Assembly (NCBI GenBank): GCA_910579465.1
Contig: CAJTUB010000005.1
Location: 124,001-188,000 of the forward strand
Direction of reading: 5' to 3'
DNA: 64,000 bases
Source of the DNA: an uncultured Lachnospiraceae bacterium
GTDB taxonomy: Bacteria > Bacillota > Clostridia > Lachnospirales > Lachnospiraceae
The position numbers were made by a program, and so were the translations under genes. How positions within the stretch are numbered: the stretch's first letter is position 1; every line of letters begins with the position of its first letter. This document shows positions 32,145-42,367 of the stretch, in pieces. The notes under the pieces are model-generated. The model searched no databases, was not told the origin of the DNA, and worked only from the letters and a program-made list of their open reading frames with translations.

Positions 32145-34376
32145 ATGAACTACAAAAACAAACAAATCTTAAACCTTGCAATCTGCTGTCTGACGGCAGC
32201 TGTCTGCCTTTGTTTCACAGGCTGTAAGAACGGACCGTTCGTAAAGGGGCCTTCCGCTACCCCTACACTGTCACCGTACGCCTTACTGCAGAATGATGAC
32301 GGAATCGGAATCGATGTTGCAAAGGAGCTTGCAGTTGCTTATGCCGGTTTATCTGCTTCCGATGTTATTTACACCAAGGCAGACATTTCTTATATCCGCG
32401 GCGTTATTACCTACAGAGTAAACTTTACAACGGATACACACCAGTACATATGCGAGCTGGCGCCTGTTGACGGCGCAATGAAAAAATATAGCATGGAGCC
32501 TCTTGCGGCATCAGAGCCGGAACACGGAACAGGCACAGAACCGATTACGCTGGAGGAGGCAAAAAACACCGCGCTTTCCCATGCAGGCCTGACTGCCTCC
32601 GAGGTGACCTTTACTAAGGAAAAGCTTGATTATAATGACGGTATGGTGGAATATGAGGTTGCATTTACAACAGACACCGCCAGATATGAATATGATCTCA
32701 ATCCGGACAACGGTCTGATTCTGGGGCATTCGATGAAGCCGCTTCCGGCCATGGAGCCGGAGTCCCCGGAATCTCTGCTGACTCCCGATGAAGCCCGTGC
32801 CGCCGTACTTTCCCACGCAAGTCTGACTGCTTCCGGGGTCACTTTCGGCAGGACAGAGCTGGACTATCACAACAACAGACCGGAGTATGAGATTAAGTTT
32901 ACAACAGACACCGGCAGATACCATTACAGCATCAGCGCAGACACCGGCAAGGTTCTGGAATACTCGATGAATCCCGTAACACCAACGGCTTTGCCTTCCC
33001 CGACAGGCGCGGTTACGCTGGAGGAAGCTAAAAGCAGGGCGCTTTCCCATGCGGGTCTGGCCGCTTCCGCAGTGACCTTTGTCAAAACAGAGTTTGAATA
33101 TGACGACGGGAAACCAGAATACGAGATTGAGTTTATTACGAATGCCGGAAAATATGAGTACGACATAGGTACAGACACCGGACTGATTCTGAAATACTCC
33201 GTAAAAGCCGCAAAGCCATCTACAGCTGCGACACAGGCAAGGACGCTCACAATGGACGAAGCCAAGAAAGCTGCGCTTTCCCACGCAGGACTGGCAGCCT
33301 CCGAGGTTACCTTTACCGAGGCAGAGTTTGAATATGACGATGGCAGGGCAGAGTACGAAATTGAATTTGTTACAAGCACTGGTGAATATGAATATACCAT
33401 AGGTGCGGGAAACGGTACGGTTCTGGAATACTCCATGGAGCTCTCAGAGACGGCATTTTCCGACCCCCAGATCCATACCATTACGGAAGAGGAAGCAAAA
33501 AAAGCAGCGCTTTCCCACGCAGGACTTTCTGCTGCTAAGGCAGTCTTCACCAAAGTGGAGCTCAGGCAGGAAAATGGCAGGGCAGAAAAGTATGAGCTTA
33601 CGTTTACGACGGATACCGGCAGATACCACTATGACATCAGCGCAGAAGATGGCAGGGTTCTCGGGTATTCCATAAAGCAGGAACCGGTAACCTCCTCCGG
33701 CAAGGCTCCTGCCATCACAGCCGATAAGGCGAAGGCCGCTGCGCTCTCTCATGCAGGGCTTGCCGCCTCTGAGGTCACCTTTACGAAAACAGAGCTGGAC
33801 TACGACGACGGAAATGCCGAATACGAAATTGAATTTGTTACAGATATCAGCGAATATGACTATACGATAAGTGCGGCTACCGGCAGGATTTTGGAATATT
33901 CGACCGAGCTTATTAAAAGAGCCGTCCAGGGGCTTCAGACACATGCCATTACGACAGAAGAGGCACAGAATGCCGCGCTTGCACACGCAGAGCTTGCCGC
34001 CTCTGAAGTGACCTTTACCAGTATAGAACTGGACTATGACAACGGCAGGGCAGAATATGAGCTTGAATTTGCCACAGAGAACTGCGACTACGAATACAAG
34101 ATAAGCGCAGACACCGGCGAGGTTCTCGCATGCTCCGCAGAAGTGAAGAAATCAACCGGGCTCCGTAAAAAAACAATTACAGCGGAGGAAGCCAAAGAAA
34201 TTGCACTTTCCTATGCCAACCTTACTGCTCCGGAAGTCGAGTTTGTTACCGAACTGTTCACTTTCCATAACGGTAAATCAACCTACCGGTTTGAATTCTA
34301 CCTTGGCAGGAAAGAACATGACATCACGATTGATGCAGTAACCGGCAGAATCATTATTGCCGAAATCGACCCGTGA
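32145..34376 (+). CDS. Lipoprotein with nine PepSY-like repeats
   Basis: 743 residues. A lipoprotein signal ends in CFTGC, followed by nine tandem units of about 75 residues. Each reads roughly (I/L)TxEEAKxxAL, then HAGLxASEVTF, a YDDG turn, YEIEF, and a TGxILEYS end. That is the PepSY pattern of a helix followed by beta strands. Units 1 and 9 are most diverged; 4, 5 and 7 are most alike. PepSY domains are associated with peptidase inhibition and extracellular binding, and nine in a row is unusual. GAGGAG upstream supports ATG 32145. Confidence 0.88.
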   Translation: MNYKNKQILNLAICCLTAAVCLCFTGCKNGPFVKGPSATPTLSPYALLQNDDGIGIDVAKELAVAYAGLSASDVIYTKADISYIRGVITYRVNFTTDTHQYICELAPVDGAMKKYSMEPLAASEPEHGTGTEPITLEEAKNTALSHAGLTASEVTFTKEKLDYNDGMVEYEVAFTTDTARYEYDLNPDNGLILGHSMKPLPAMEPESPESLLTPDEARAAVLSHASLTASGVTFGRTELDYHNNRPEYEIKFTTDTGRYHYSISADTGKVLEYSMNPVTPTALPSPTGAVTLEEAKSRALSHAGLAASAVTFVKTEFEYDDGKPEYEIEFITNAGKYEYDIGTDTGLILKYSVKAAKPSTAATQARTLTMDEAKKAALSHAGLAASEVTFTEAEFEYDDGRAEYEIEFVTSTGEYEYTIGAGNGTVLEYSMELSETAFSDPQIHTITEEEAKKAALSHAGLSAAKAVFTKVELRQENGRAEKYELTFTTDTGRYHYDISAEDGRVLGYSIKQEPVTSSGKAPAITADKAKAAALSHAGLAASEVTFTKTELDYDDGNAEYEIEFVTDISEYDYTISAATGRILEYSTELIKRAVQGLQTHAITTEEAQNAALAHAELAASEVTFTSIELDYDNGRAEYELEFATENCDYEYKISADTGEVLACSAEVKKSTGLRKKTITAEEAKEIALSYANLTAPEVEFVTELFTFHNGKSTYRFEFYLGRKEHDITIDAVTGRIIIAEIDP

Positions 34377-34382
34377 AAAAAA

Positions 34383-34429
34383 CTGCCGCCCGGGTGCGGG
34401 GATTCAAATCCGCCATGCCCGGACGGCAG
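34383..34429. terminator. Bidirectional terminator between convergent genes
   Basis: Arms CTGCCGCCCGGGTGCGG and CCATGCCCGGACGGCAG form a 17-bp stem with a few mismatches. Seven A before it give a T run for the minus-strand foldase operon, and CTCTTTT follows on the plus strand. Confidence 0.75.
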
Positions 34430-34436
34430 ACTCTTT

Positions 34437-35459
34437 TCAGCCCGCCGCATCCATATCAAATCCGATGGCTTTCCAAAGAACCTCGTTTATCTCGATTTCC
34501 GCCCCGGTACGCCATGTTTCATAAAGCTCCTTGAAGGCTTCCTCCTGACGGAGTGCAATCAGTTCCTCTTTTTTTGCAATTGTAGCATCCTCGTCATATT
34601 CCGACACACAGTAGAAAATATAATAGCCGTCTCCGGCACGAATCTGCATCGCTTCCCCGGTTTTCAGCTCATACGCCGCACTAAACTCATCCGGAAGGTC
34701 GCCTTCGCCCACCTGGATATCCAGATACTCCCGGTTTTCCGTGTTTGCATATGCAAGGGAATAAAAGTCCTTTGTCGTCTTTGCTTCCTCATACAAAGCA
34801 TCAAAACGGTCGAGCGCTGCAATCAGCTCCAGCACTGTAAGCGGGGTACGGTTGCCAAGCTCGTCTTCATGGTAGTTTTTTAACATCATGCTCTGCAAGT
34901 GCTTCTGTGCCGCCTCTTCATTCGAAATATCCGTATCTACATTCAGCGTCACACTGTCATAAATCTTCTGGGCAAGCGCATTGTCCGTATAGACACGCTC
35001 CACGTCCTTGCGCGCAATCCCGTAAAGGGCAAGCGACGTATACTCTGCCTTTGCCATATAGGCCTCCGTGCGCTCGTTGACCATCTTCTTTTCTTCACTG
35101 TCCAGCTCGATACCAAGCTTTTCTGCCTGTGAACACACAATCTTAATATAGATAATCTGCTCTAACGTCTGGTTCTTTACCCATTCCCCGAGTGTCGTCC
35201 CGTCCTTGTTCAGCATATATTGCCAGATTTCTCCGCCATATGCACCCTCATACTCCTGCTTTGTCGACTGCAAATACAGCATTGCCTCGCGGTAGCTTAC
35301 GCTGACACCATCCACCGTCACTACGGCATCATTCATATACTGGGTAATATCCCCGCCGATGGTCGGCTCCGGCCCCTTTTTTCCTTCTTTACATCCCGCT
35401 GCCGTCATAAGCAGTCCGCATACCAGCAAAACCGCCGCAATCCGTCTCTTTCCTCTCAT
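34437..35459 (-). CDS. SurA/PrsA-like foldase lipoprotein
   Basis: 340 residues. The signal peptide ends in a lipobox-like TAAGC (Cys near residue 22). A SurA_N-like helical domain covers about 45-190 (VTVDGVSVSYREAMLYL, then EQIIYIKIV), and a shortened region near 230-290 (QVGEGDLPDEFSAAYELKTGE) looks like a reduced PPIC domain. It should sit on the outer face of the membrane and help exported proteins fold. ATG 35459 has AAGGAG 8 nt upstream. It follows mfd after 20 bp, an arrangement that recurs in Gram-positives. Confidence 0.85.
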   Translation of the reverse strand: MRGKRRIAAVLLVCGLLMTAAGCKEGKKGPEPTIGGDITQYMNDAVVTVDGVSVSYREAMLYLQSTKQEYEGAYGGEIWQYMLNKDGTTLGEWVKNQTLEQIIYIKIVCSQAEKLGIELDSEEKKMVNERTEAYMAKAEYTSLALYGIARKDVERVYTDNALAQKIYDSVTLNVDTDISNEEAAQKHLQSMMLKNYHEDELGNRTPLTVLELIAALDRFDALYEEAKTTKDFYSLAYANTENREYLDIQVGEGDLPDEFSAAYELKTGEAMQIRAGDGYYIFYCVSEYDEDATIAKKEELIALRQEEAFKELYETWRTGAEIEINEVLWKAIGFDMDAAG

Positions 35460-35479
35460 TTGCAAAACTCCTTCCTGCC

Positions 35480-38400
35480 TTATGCCAGCTCCTCCTTCAT
35501 CTTTAGCAACAGCTCCTTCAATTCCTTTAAAACAGCCCTGACATCCGCACGCACACCGTTTTTCCCGCGCAGTGTCTCCGGCTCATAGCAGAACTCCGGC
35601 GTTCCCTCTGCCGAAAACTTAAGCCGTCCTTCGTAGGCCTCCACAAGTGCCGGTATCCGCTGTGCAACCAGCCTTGCCTTCGGATACAGCAAAAGCTTCA
35701 CCCTGCTTCCGCGCCAGGTCAGCTGTGTCACATAAACTGCGTGTGCATACGACTTTAACAGTGCAATCTCCAGCAGCCTTACTACACTCTGCGGGACATC
35801 GCCAAAACGGTCAATCAGTTCGTCCTGCAGCTCGGAAAGCTCCTCCTCCGACTGAATCATAGCCACCCGTTTATACATATCTAACTTCTGCATCTCGTTG
35901 CGGATATAAGTCTCCGGAATATAAGCATCTGCTTCCAGGTCGATGGTCGTATCAAACTCTTCCTCTGCCGGCGCATCTCCCTTTAATTCCTTGACCGCGT
36001 CATTTAACAGCTTGCAGTACAAATCATAACCTACGGCTTCCATATGCCCGCTCTGCTCTGCACCGAGCAGATTCCCTGCGCCGCGGATTTCAAGGTCGCG
36101 CATTGCAATTTTAAAGCCGGAGCCAAGCTCCGTAAACTCCTTGATTGCCTGCAGGCGCTTTTCCGCGATTTCCTTCAGCATCTTATCCCGCTTATACATC
36201 AGAAATGCATATGCCGTGCGGTTCGTGCGCCCGACGCGCCCTCTCAGCTGATAAAGCTGCGACAGACCGAGACGGTCTGCATCTGCAATAATCATAGTAT
36301 TGACATTGGAAATATCCAGGCCTGTCTCAATAATCGTAGTAGACACCAGCACATCGATTTCTCCGTTGATAAACTCATACATAATCTTTTCCAGTGCCCG
36401 CTCGCTCATCTGGCCATGCGCATATGCCACATTTGCCTCGGGAAGCATCCTTGCAAGCCCCGCCGCCACCTCGTCGATGCCGTGGACACGGTTATAGACA
36501 TAATACACCTGCCCGCCTCTGGCAAGCTCACGGCAGACTGCCTCCCGCACCATTTCATCGCTCTGCTCCAGGACAAACGTCTGAATCGGCAGACGGTCCA
36601 CCGGAGGCTCCTCCAAAAGACTCATATCCCGGATTCCCACAAGGCTCATATGAAGCGTACGCGGAATCGGCGTCGCCGTCAGTGTCAGGACGTCGACATC
36701 GCCCTTCATCTGCTTAATCTTCTCCTTGTGCGCCACCCCGAAGCGCTGCTCCTCGTCCACAATCAGGAGTCCGAGGTTCTTCGCCTGTATATCCTTTGAT
36801 AATACCCGGTGCGTCCCGATAACAATATCCACGGAGCCCTTTTTCAGCCCTTCAATGACTGCCTTCTGCTGTGCCGGGGTACGGAAACGTGACATCAGTT
36901 CGATGTGCACCGGGTATTTCATCATCCGCTGCACAAAGGTATTATAATGCTGCTGCGCCAGAATCGTCGTCGGCACAAGGACAATTACCTGTTTCCCGTT
37001 GGACACTGCCTTAAACGCTGCACGCAGCGCTACCTCGGTCTTTCCGTAGCCTACGTCACCGCAAAGCAGGCGGTCCATAATGCGGGTGCTTTCCATATCT
37101 TTTTTAATTTCCTCGATTGCGCGAAGCTGGTCGTCGGTTTCCTGATACGGAAACAGCTCCTCCAGCTCCTTCTGCCAGACAGTATCCTCCTCGCAGGCAA
37201 AGCCCTTTTTCGCACTGCGGAGCGCATACAGCTCCACCAGCTCCTTTGCAAGATCCCGCACGGCGCCCCGTACCCTTGTTTTCGTATTCTTCCACTCTGC
37301 CGAGTTCAGCTTATTCAGCTTCGGCTTCTTCGCTGCGTCTGCCGACGCGTATTTCTGGATGACATCCAGTCCGGTCGCCGGTACATAAAGGTTCCCGCCG
37401 TCTCCGTACTCAATTTTAATGTAATCCTTGATTACCTTTTCTACCTCAAGCTTTTCAATACCGCGGTAAATGCCGAGACCATGATTTTCATGCACTACAT
37501 AATCGCCAAAGGACAAATCGTTCAAGCTCCCGATATGCTGCCCGTCATAAAGCTTACGCTTTTTCTTTTTTCTCTGCTCGGCGCCGAAAATATCACTCTC
37601 GGAAATCACCGCCCACTTAATCATCGGATACTCAAAGCCGCGGTGGACGCTGCCGCTGCCAACCAGGATTTCTCCTGCCTGCACCTCGCGGTCCGGGTCT
37701 GCACTGTAAAACGCTACCAGCTCCCGCTCCCTTAAATCTCCGGCAAGACGTTCCGCACGGACCTTGGACGCACAAAGCAGCACCACCCGGTAGCCGCTTT
37801 TCTTCCATGCCTGCAAATCCTTTACCAGAAGCTCAAAATTATTGTGATAGCCCGCAATGGAACGCACGGTAAAATCAAACCGCTCTGTCGCCGTCAGATA
37901 CGGAAGCTTCTGCTCGAGCATGGACAAAAGCACCGTACACTTCCGCCCCTGGTTTGCAAGCAGCGCCTTGTAATCAAACACAACGTCTGCCTGTCCGGGC
38001 AGAATATATCCCTTTTCCAGACGTCCTGTCATGCTCTGGGAAAATTCCTCCGCTACCGCTTCCCCTTTCTCCGCAAGCCTCGCCGGTTCATCCAGGAACA
38101 CAATGGCATCCTCACCGAAATAATCAAAAAAAGATACCGTATCCTCATAAAAATAACGGATACACTGGTCCGCTCCTGCAAGACCGCCCAGATAGGAAAT
38201 ACGCTCACAAAGCTCCTCTGTCTCCCGCCGGAGCCTTGCACCCTCCTCAGTCTTCATTTCCTTCCGGAACACTTCCGTCTGTTTCTCCGCCTCTGCCCGG
38301 AGCCTTTCGATACCGGAGCGCTTCCTCTCCTCGGATAAAATCAACTCCGTTGCCGGATAAATGCAAATCCTTTCCAGCCGGTCAATGGAACGCTGGTTTG

Positions 38401-39019
38401 TGACATCAAAATAACGGATAGAGTCTATCTCATCCCCGAAAAACTCAATCCGGAACGGCGTTTCCTCCGTCAGCCCGAACACATCCAGAATCCCGCCGCG
38501 TACCGCAAACTCTCCCGGATGCTCTACCTGTCCCTGCCGCTCATAACCTAATGCCGTAAGCTTCACCGTCAGCTCTGTCAGCTCCACGGTATCCGCCTCT
38601 GCCAGAAAAATGCGGCTCTCCTTGATATAGGAAAGCGGAAGCACATGGTCAATCCCGCCGTCAATCGTTGTCACAACCGTAACGGGCGCTTCCTCCGAAA
38701 GCTTCCGGATGACCCGCATCCGCTCCCGCACCAAAGTATTTCCATGAATGTCCGCATTAAAAAAAATAATATCCTTTGCCGGATAATAGCAGACCTCCGG
38801 GTCATACAGACGATAATCCTCACAGATTTCTTTTGCTTTCAAATCATTGTAGGTAATAATCAGACGCACCCGGTAATTCTCCCCCAGGGTATGCACAAAA
38901 TGGCATTTTTGCGAATCGATACACCCTGTTACGGCAACCGGTGTCTTTTTCCGCAATAATGCCTCTGCACATTCTTCATATTCCCGCAGCGCCTTCAATG
39001 GCTCCGTATAAGTACGCAT
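35480..39019 (-). CDS. mfd: Transcription-repair coupling factor Mfd
   Basis: 1179 residues. In order: UvrB-like N-terminal module (to about 350), RNA-polymerase-interaction domain (about 490-560, VVHENHGLGIYRGIE), and RecG-like translocase with Walker A GDVGYGKTE, DEEQRFG, TATPIPRT and a motif VI region with QLRGRVGR. A C-terminal TRCF domain is present (about 1020-1120). It removes RNA polymerase stalled at lesions and recruits UvrA. The start is ATG 39019 just after the pth stop, with GGAGGAG upstream. It is co-transcribed with pth. Confidence 0.97.
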   Translation of the reverse strand: MRTYTEPLKALREYEECAEALLRKKTPVAVTGCIDSQKCHFVHTLGENYRVRLIITYNDLKAKEICEDYRLYDPEVCYYPAKDIIFFNADIHGNTLVRERMRVIRKLSEEAPVTVVTTIDGGIDHVLPLSYIKESRIFLAEADTVELTELTVKLTALGYERQGQVEHPGEFAVRGGILDVFGLTEETPFRIEFFGDEIDSIRYFDVTNQRSIDRLERICIYPATELILSEERKRSGIERLRAEAEKQTEVFRKEMKTEEGARLRRETEELCERISYLGGLAGADQCIRYFYEDTVSFFDYFGEDAIVFLDEPARLAEKGEAVAEEFSQSMTGRLEKGYILPGQADVVFDYKALLANQGRKCTVLLSMLEQKLPYLTATERFDFTVRSIAGYHNNFELLVKDLQAWKKSGYRVVLLCASKVRAERLAGDLRERELVAFYSADPDREVQAGEILVGSGSVHRGFEYPMIKWAVISESDIFGAEQRKKKKRKLYDGQHIGSLNDLSFGDYVVHENHGLGIYRGIEKLEVEKVIKDYIKIEYGDGGNLYVPATGLDVIQKYASADAAKKPKLNKLNSAEWKNTKTRVRGAVRDLAKELVELYALRSAKKGFACEEDTVWQKELEELFPYQETDDQLRAIEEIKKDMESTRIMDRLLCGDVGYGKTEVALRAAFKAVSNGKQVIVLVPTTILAQQHYNTFVQRMMKYPVHIELMSRFRTPAQQKAVIEGLKKGSVDIVIGTHRVLSKDIQAKNLGLLIVDEEQRFGVAHKEKIKQMKGDVDVLTLTATPIPRTLHMSLVGIRDMSLLEEPPVDRLPIQTFVLEQSDEMVREAVCRELARGGQVYYVYNRVHGIDEVAAGLARMLPEANVAYAHGQMSERALEKIMYEFINGEIDVLVSTTIIETGLDISNVNTMIIADADRLGLSQLYQLRGRVGRTNRTAYAFLMYKRDKMLKEIAEKRLQAIKEFTELGSGFKIAMRDLEIRGAGNLLGAEQSGHMEAVGYDLYCKLLNDAVKELKGDAPAEEEFDTTIDLEADAYIPETYIRNEMQKLDMYKRVAMIQSEEELSELQDELIDRFGDVPQSVVRLLEIALLKSYAHAVYVTQLTWRGSRVKLLLYPKARLVAQRIPALVEAYEGRLKFSAEGTPEFCYEPETLRGKNGVRADVRAVLKELKELLLKMKEELA

Positions 39020-39027
39020 ACTCCTCC

Positions 39028-39591
39028 TCACAGGCTGTTATACCTGTTCATGGCTGTTTCAATTCCCTCTTTCATCAGGACGCCGCACGCTCCGGCGGCA
39101 TTTCCTACCGCTTCCCGCATAAGCGGAAGCTCCTCCTTCCCAAATCTCCCTAATACATAGTCTGCCAGATCCCATCCCGCCGGCTTTTCGCCGATACCGA
39201 TACGGATACGGGCAAACTCCTCCGTTCCCAGCTCTGCGATAATGCTTTTCATACCGTTATGTCCGCCTGCGCTTCCTTTGGCACGCACGCGGAGCTTTCC
39301 TACCGGCAAAGAAATATCATCGTAGATTACTATAATATGCCCTTGGTCGATATTATAGTAATCTGCTGCTTCCCTGATACATTTCCCGCTCAGGTTCATA
39401 TAAGTAAGCGGCTGCACCAATATGACCTTTTCTCCGTCAATGGTGCCTTTGCCGCAAAGTCCTTTATGCTGTTTCTTATCAAGTACAATCCGGTGCTCGT
39501 CACAAAGCCTTGTAATCGTATCATACCCGATGTTATGTCTGGTTCCCGCATACTCTCTTGTCGGGTTTCCCAGTCCTGCAATTAAATACAT
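39028..39591 (-). CDS. pth: Peptidyl-tRNA hydrolase
   Basis: 187 residues, standard for bacterial Pth. GLGNPTREYAGTRHNIGYD holds Asn8 and catalytic His20, and VIYDDISLPVG and SAGGHNGMKSI supply the conserved Asp and Asn. It frees tRNA from prematurely released peptidyl-tRNA in the cytoplasm. It lies between the deacetylase and mfd genes with gaps of 23 bp and less, so the set is probably one operon. Confidence 0.97.
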   Translation of the reverse strand: MYLIAGLGNPTREYAGTRHNIGYDTITRLCDEHRIVLDKKQHKGLCGKGTIDGEKVILVQPLTYMNLSGKCIREAADYYNIDQGHIIVIYDDISLPVGKLRVRAKGSAGGHNGMKSIIAELGTEEFARIRIGIGEKPAGWDLADYVLGRFGKEELPLMREAVGNAAGACGVLMKEGIETAMNRYNSL

Positions 39592-39614
39592 AGCCTATCC
39601 TCTTTGCACGGTTC

Positions 39615-41057
39615 CTAATACGCCCCGTGGTAAACCTTTCCGTTCTCCAGTTCCACACCCTTATAATAGAACAGCTCGCGCAGCGTCACAATCTGATAGC
39701 CCCGTTCCATTAACTCCGGAATCAGGCGCTCTGCCGCCTCGACGCTGAACGTGTGGATATCATGCATCAGCACGATTCTTCCGTCCCTTGCCTCCTCCAG
39801 CACATGCGCCACAATCGTATCGGCGTCGCGGGACTTCCAGTCCTCGCTGTCTACGTTCCACGTAACCAGCGGCGCATTTGCATACTGCTTTACCGTATCA
39901 TTGTAGCTGCCGTACGGCGGGCGCACAAAGGTCGGATATTCCCCGGTCAGCGCATAGATATTCGCCGCCGCCTTTGTAATTTCTGCTATCATATCCTCCT
40001 GCGAAAGCGATGCAAGATCCTTGTGCGAATACGTGTGGCTCGCCACCTCGTTGCCGGAAGCCGCAAGCTGCCGTAACGTTTCCTTATTCGCCTCCGTAAA
40101 GAAGGAACGGTCCCCGAGGATAAAAAAGGTAGCGCGTGCGCCGTTTTTCTCCAACGCCTTTAACAGCCTCGGGGTATTGATATAATGCGGTCCGTCGTCA
40201 AACGTCAGCGCAATCATCGGCTTCTCCGGGTCCAGCTTACGGATGCCGTCCGCAGTCACATTTCCATTTACCGTCACTGACATATACGTGTGGAGCGCTG
40301 CATACGGAACCGTTACCGATTGCTCCTTTCCGTCTGCCTCATAATAAAACTCCGCACCGTCCGCAGTCAATAAAAAGGAAGAAAATGTTTCACGGTCTCC
40401 CGGAAGCGTTCCGGCTCCCTCTGCCGCAGCAGCAGATGCCTGCTCTGCAATATACGCATAGGCGGGGTCAGCAAACAGCGTCTCCGCATCCACCAGTTCA
40501 CCCTTCTTTTTATTGAAAATCCACTGCTTCTTTTCAGTCCTTGCCGCATTGCCGACACGCTTCTCAATCCGGAACAAAACGGACACCAGCTCTCCTGCCG
40601 TTCCGTCTTCGTAATCGATGACCAGCTTACAATCCTTATCCGAAGCCCCGGAAAGCTCCAGAAGCTCTGCTGCAAGCAGCTCCTCCGCCGCTTTCTTTAC
40701 CGCACTGCTACAGATTGCATCCTCATAAATCGGATACCGCAGTCCGTAAGCAACTCCGCTGTCATAGGCAAACACTTCCTCTGTTTCTCCCAGATGCTCG
40801 TACTCCTTTGAAAACTCTGCCTTTGGCACCGGAAGCGGTGTCGGTGTCATCGTCGGCGGGTTTGGTGCCTCCGTTACCTTCATCTCCTGCCATGCCTCCA
40901 GTGCAGTATCCACGCTGCCTGCATTCGCATATGCTTTGGTGTCCGACAATTTTCCGATATAATTTATTAGAAAAAAGGTCAGCAATAGCATCAGCACACC
41001 GCAGGAACCGAGCAACAGCCGCCGCAAAATCGATTTTGTCTTTTTCGTCCTTTTCAT
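39615..41057 (-). CDS. PdaC-like polysaccharide deacetylase
   Basis: 480 residues. A membrane anchor at about 12-35 is followed by a Thr/Pro linker, a DUF3298/RsiV-like domain (about 80-265), and a NodB deacetylase domain (about 275-470). The NodB motifs are intact: TFDDGPH, SHTYSH, RPPYGSYND and LMHDIH. The same two-domain order is found in Bacillus PdaC, a peptidoglycan N-acetylmuramic acid deacetylase linked to lysozyme resistance. It acts outside the membrane. ATG 41057 has AGGAG 7 nt upstream; it heads the run to pth, mfd and the foldase. Confidence 0.92.
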   Translation of the reverse strand: MKRTKKTKSILRRLLLGSCGVLMLLLTFFLINYIGKLSDTKAYANAGSVDTALEAWQEMKVTEAPNPPTMTPTPLPVPKAEFSKEYEHLGETEEVFAYDSGVAYGLRYPIYEDAICSSAVKKAAEELLAAELLELSGASDKDCKLVIDYEDGTAGELVSVLFRIEKRVGNAARTEKKQWIFNKKKGELVDAETLFADPAYAYIAEQASAAAAEGAGTLPGDRETFSSFLLTADGAEFYYEADGKEQSVTVPYAALHTYMSVTVNGNVTADGIRKLDPEKPMIALTFDDGPHYINTPRLLKALEKNGARATFFILGDRSFFTEANKETLRQLAASGNEVASHTYSHKDLASLSQEDMIAEITKAAANIYALTGEYPTFVRPPYGSYNDTVKQYANAPLVTWNVDSEDWKSRDADTIVAHVLEEARDGRIVLMHDIHTFSVEAAERLIPELMERGYQIVTLRELFYYKGVELENGKVYHGAY

Positions 41058-41184
41058 AAGTTTCTCCTTTCCATCTACACCCAATTCACCTGATTATCCG
41101 TTTCTTTTAGCTTACTCCAAATCGTAATAAGTTTCAAGCCCCCATTTGCAGAACACCGAAAGAAAATACTGGATTTCAAAAAAA

Positions 41185-41209
41185 GGAACCGCGCTTGCCG
41201 CGCGGCTCC
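41185..41209 (-). terminator. Terminator of the glgC-glgD operon
   Basis: A 9-bp stem (GGAGCCGCG against CGCGGTTCC on the minus strand) with a short GC-rich loop, then seven T, about 25 bp past the glgD stop. Confidence 0.75.
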
Positions 41210-41233
41210 TCTCTGGTTCCTTATTCTGCCTTG

Positions 41234-42367
41234 TTATCCGATGGAATAACGGTCATTCTTTTCCACCACAATCTTGATTTTGCCATCCTCTCCGACATGT
41301 CTGGAGTTCGGACGAATCGTATCGCGGCTCTCCACAATACAGTTCTCAAGGTAAGTATTATCCCCGATGTGTACATCGTTCAGAATAACGCAGTTCTTAA
41401 TCGTACAGTTGTTGCCGACAAAAATCTTTTTGAACAGTACGGAATTTTCAACCACGCCGTTGATAATACAGCCGCTGGAAATCAGACTGTTCTTTACCAC
41501 GGAGCCCGGATTATACTTTGCCGGAGGCAAATCGTCAATTTTCGAATAAACGTCCGGATACTGCTTATAGAAGTAGTCACGGATATCTCTCTTTAAGAAA
41601 TCCATATTGGTACGGTAATAGGAGTCCGCAGAAGCAATATTGCTCCAATACGTGTTCATCTTATACGAATAAATCCGCTTTGCATCCTTATAACGAATCA
41701 GGACATCCCGTACGAAATCGAAACGCTCTTCCTCAGCAATCTGCTCCATTAGTTCAATCAGCTGACGGCGGCGGATAATGTAAATTCCGGTGGAAATAAG
41801 GCTTCCCGAAGGAAATGTCGCTGACAACGGCTTCTCCTGGAATCCGGTAATCCTTCCGTCCCCTGCCGTCTCGATAACACCGAAGCGGCTCAGCTCGTCG
41901 GCTTCCGTTGCCTCCGTCGTTACAACGGTCACGTCTGCCTTCTTTTCAATATGGTACTCCAATACCTTGTTATAATCCAGCTTATACACACAGTCGCCGG
42001 AAGCAATGACTACATACGGCTCATGGCTGTTCCGCAGGAACACCAGATTCTGTGCGATTGCATCCGCAGTACCGCGGTACCAGAAACCATTGTCATTTGT
42101 AATTGTCGGCGGGAAAACAAACAGACCGCCCTGCTTTCGTCCGAAATCCCACCACTTGGAGGAACTCAGATGCTCGTTTAACGAACGGGAATTGTACTGT
42201 GTCAGCACTGCCACCTTCTGCACATGAGAATTGGACATACTGCTGAGTGCGAAATCAATCGCACGATAGCTGCCTGCAACCGGCATTGCCGCAATTGCAC
42301 GTTTATTAGACAGCTCATGCATCCTGCTTGAATTTCCGCCTGCCAGAATAATACCTAATGCTCTCAT
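41234..42367 (-). CDS. glgD: Glucose-1-phosphate adenylyltransferase-like subunit GlgD
   Basis: 377 residues. The N-terminal nucleotidyltransferase fold starts LGIILAGGNSSRMHELSNKR, which lacks the GxGxRL-type catalytic loop seen in GlgC. A left-handed beta-helix follows (about 285-360). GlgD of Firmicutes is a regulatory partner that raises GlgC activity for ADP-glucose and glycogen synthesis. ATG 42367 overlaps the glgC stop by 4 bp, ensuring equal synthesis. The short C-terminus and missing catalytic residues fit a regulatory role. Confidence 0.95.
   Translation of the reverse strand: MRALGIILAGGNSSRMHELSNKRAIAAMPVAGSYRAIDFALSSMSNSHVQKVAVLTQYNSRSLNEHLSSSKWWDFGRKQGGLFVFPPTITNDNGFWYRGTADAIAQNLVFLRNSHEPYVVIASGDCVYKLDYNKVLEYHIEKKADVTVVTTEATEADELSRFGVIETAGDGRITGFQEKPLSATFPSGSLISTGIYIIRRRQLIELMEQIAEEERFDFVRDVLIRYKDAKRIYSYKMNTYWSNIASADSYYRTNMDFLKRDIRDYFYKQYPDVYSKIDDLPPAKYNPGSVVKNSLISSGCIINGVVENSVLFKKIFVGNNCTIKNCVILNDVHIGDNTYLENCIVESRDTIRPNSRHVGEDGKIKIVVEKNDRYSIG

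Noticed and set aside
34398..34416. GGGATTCAAATCCG looks like the T-arm of a tRNA.
   Set aside because: It is the loop of a terminator-like hairpin between two convergent genes. No acceptor stem, D-arm or anticodon arm can be drawn around it.
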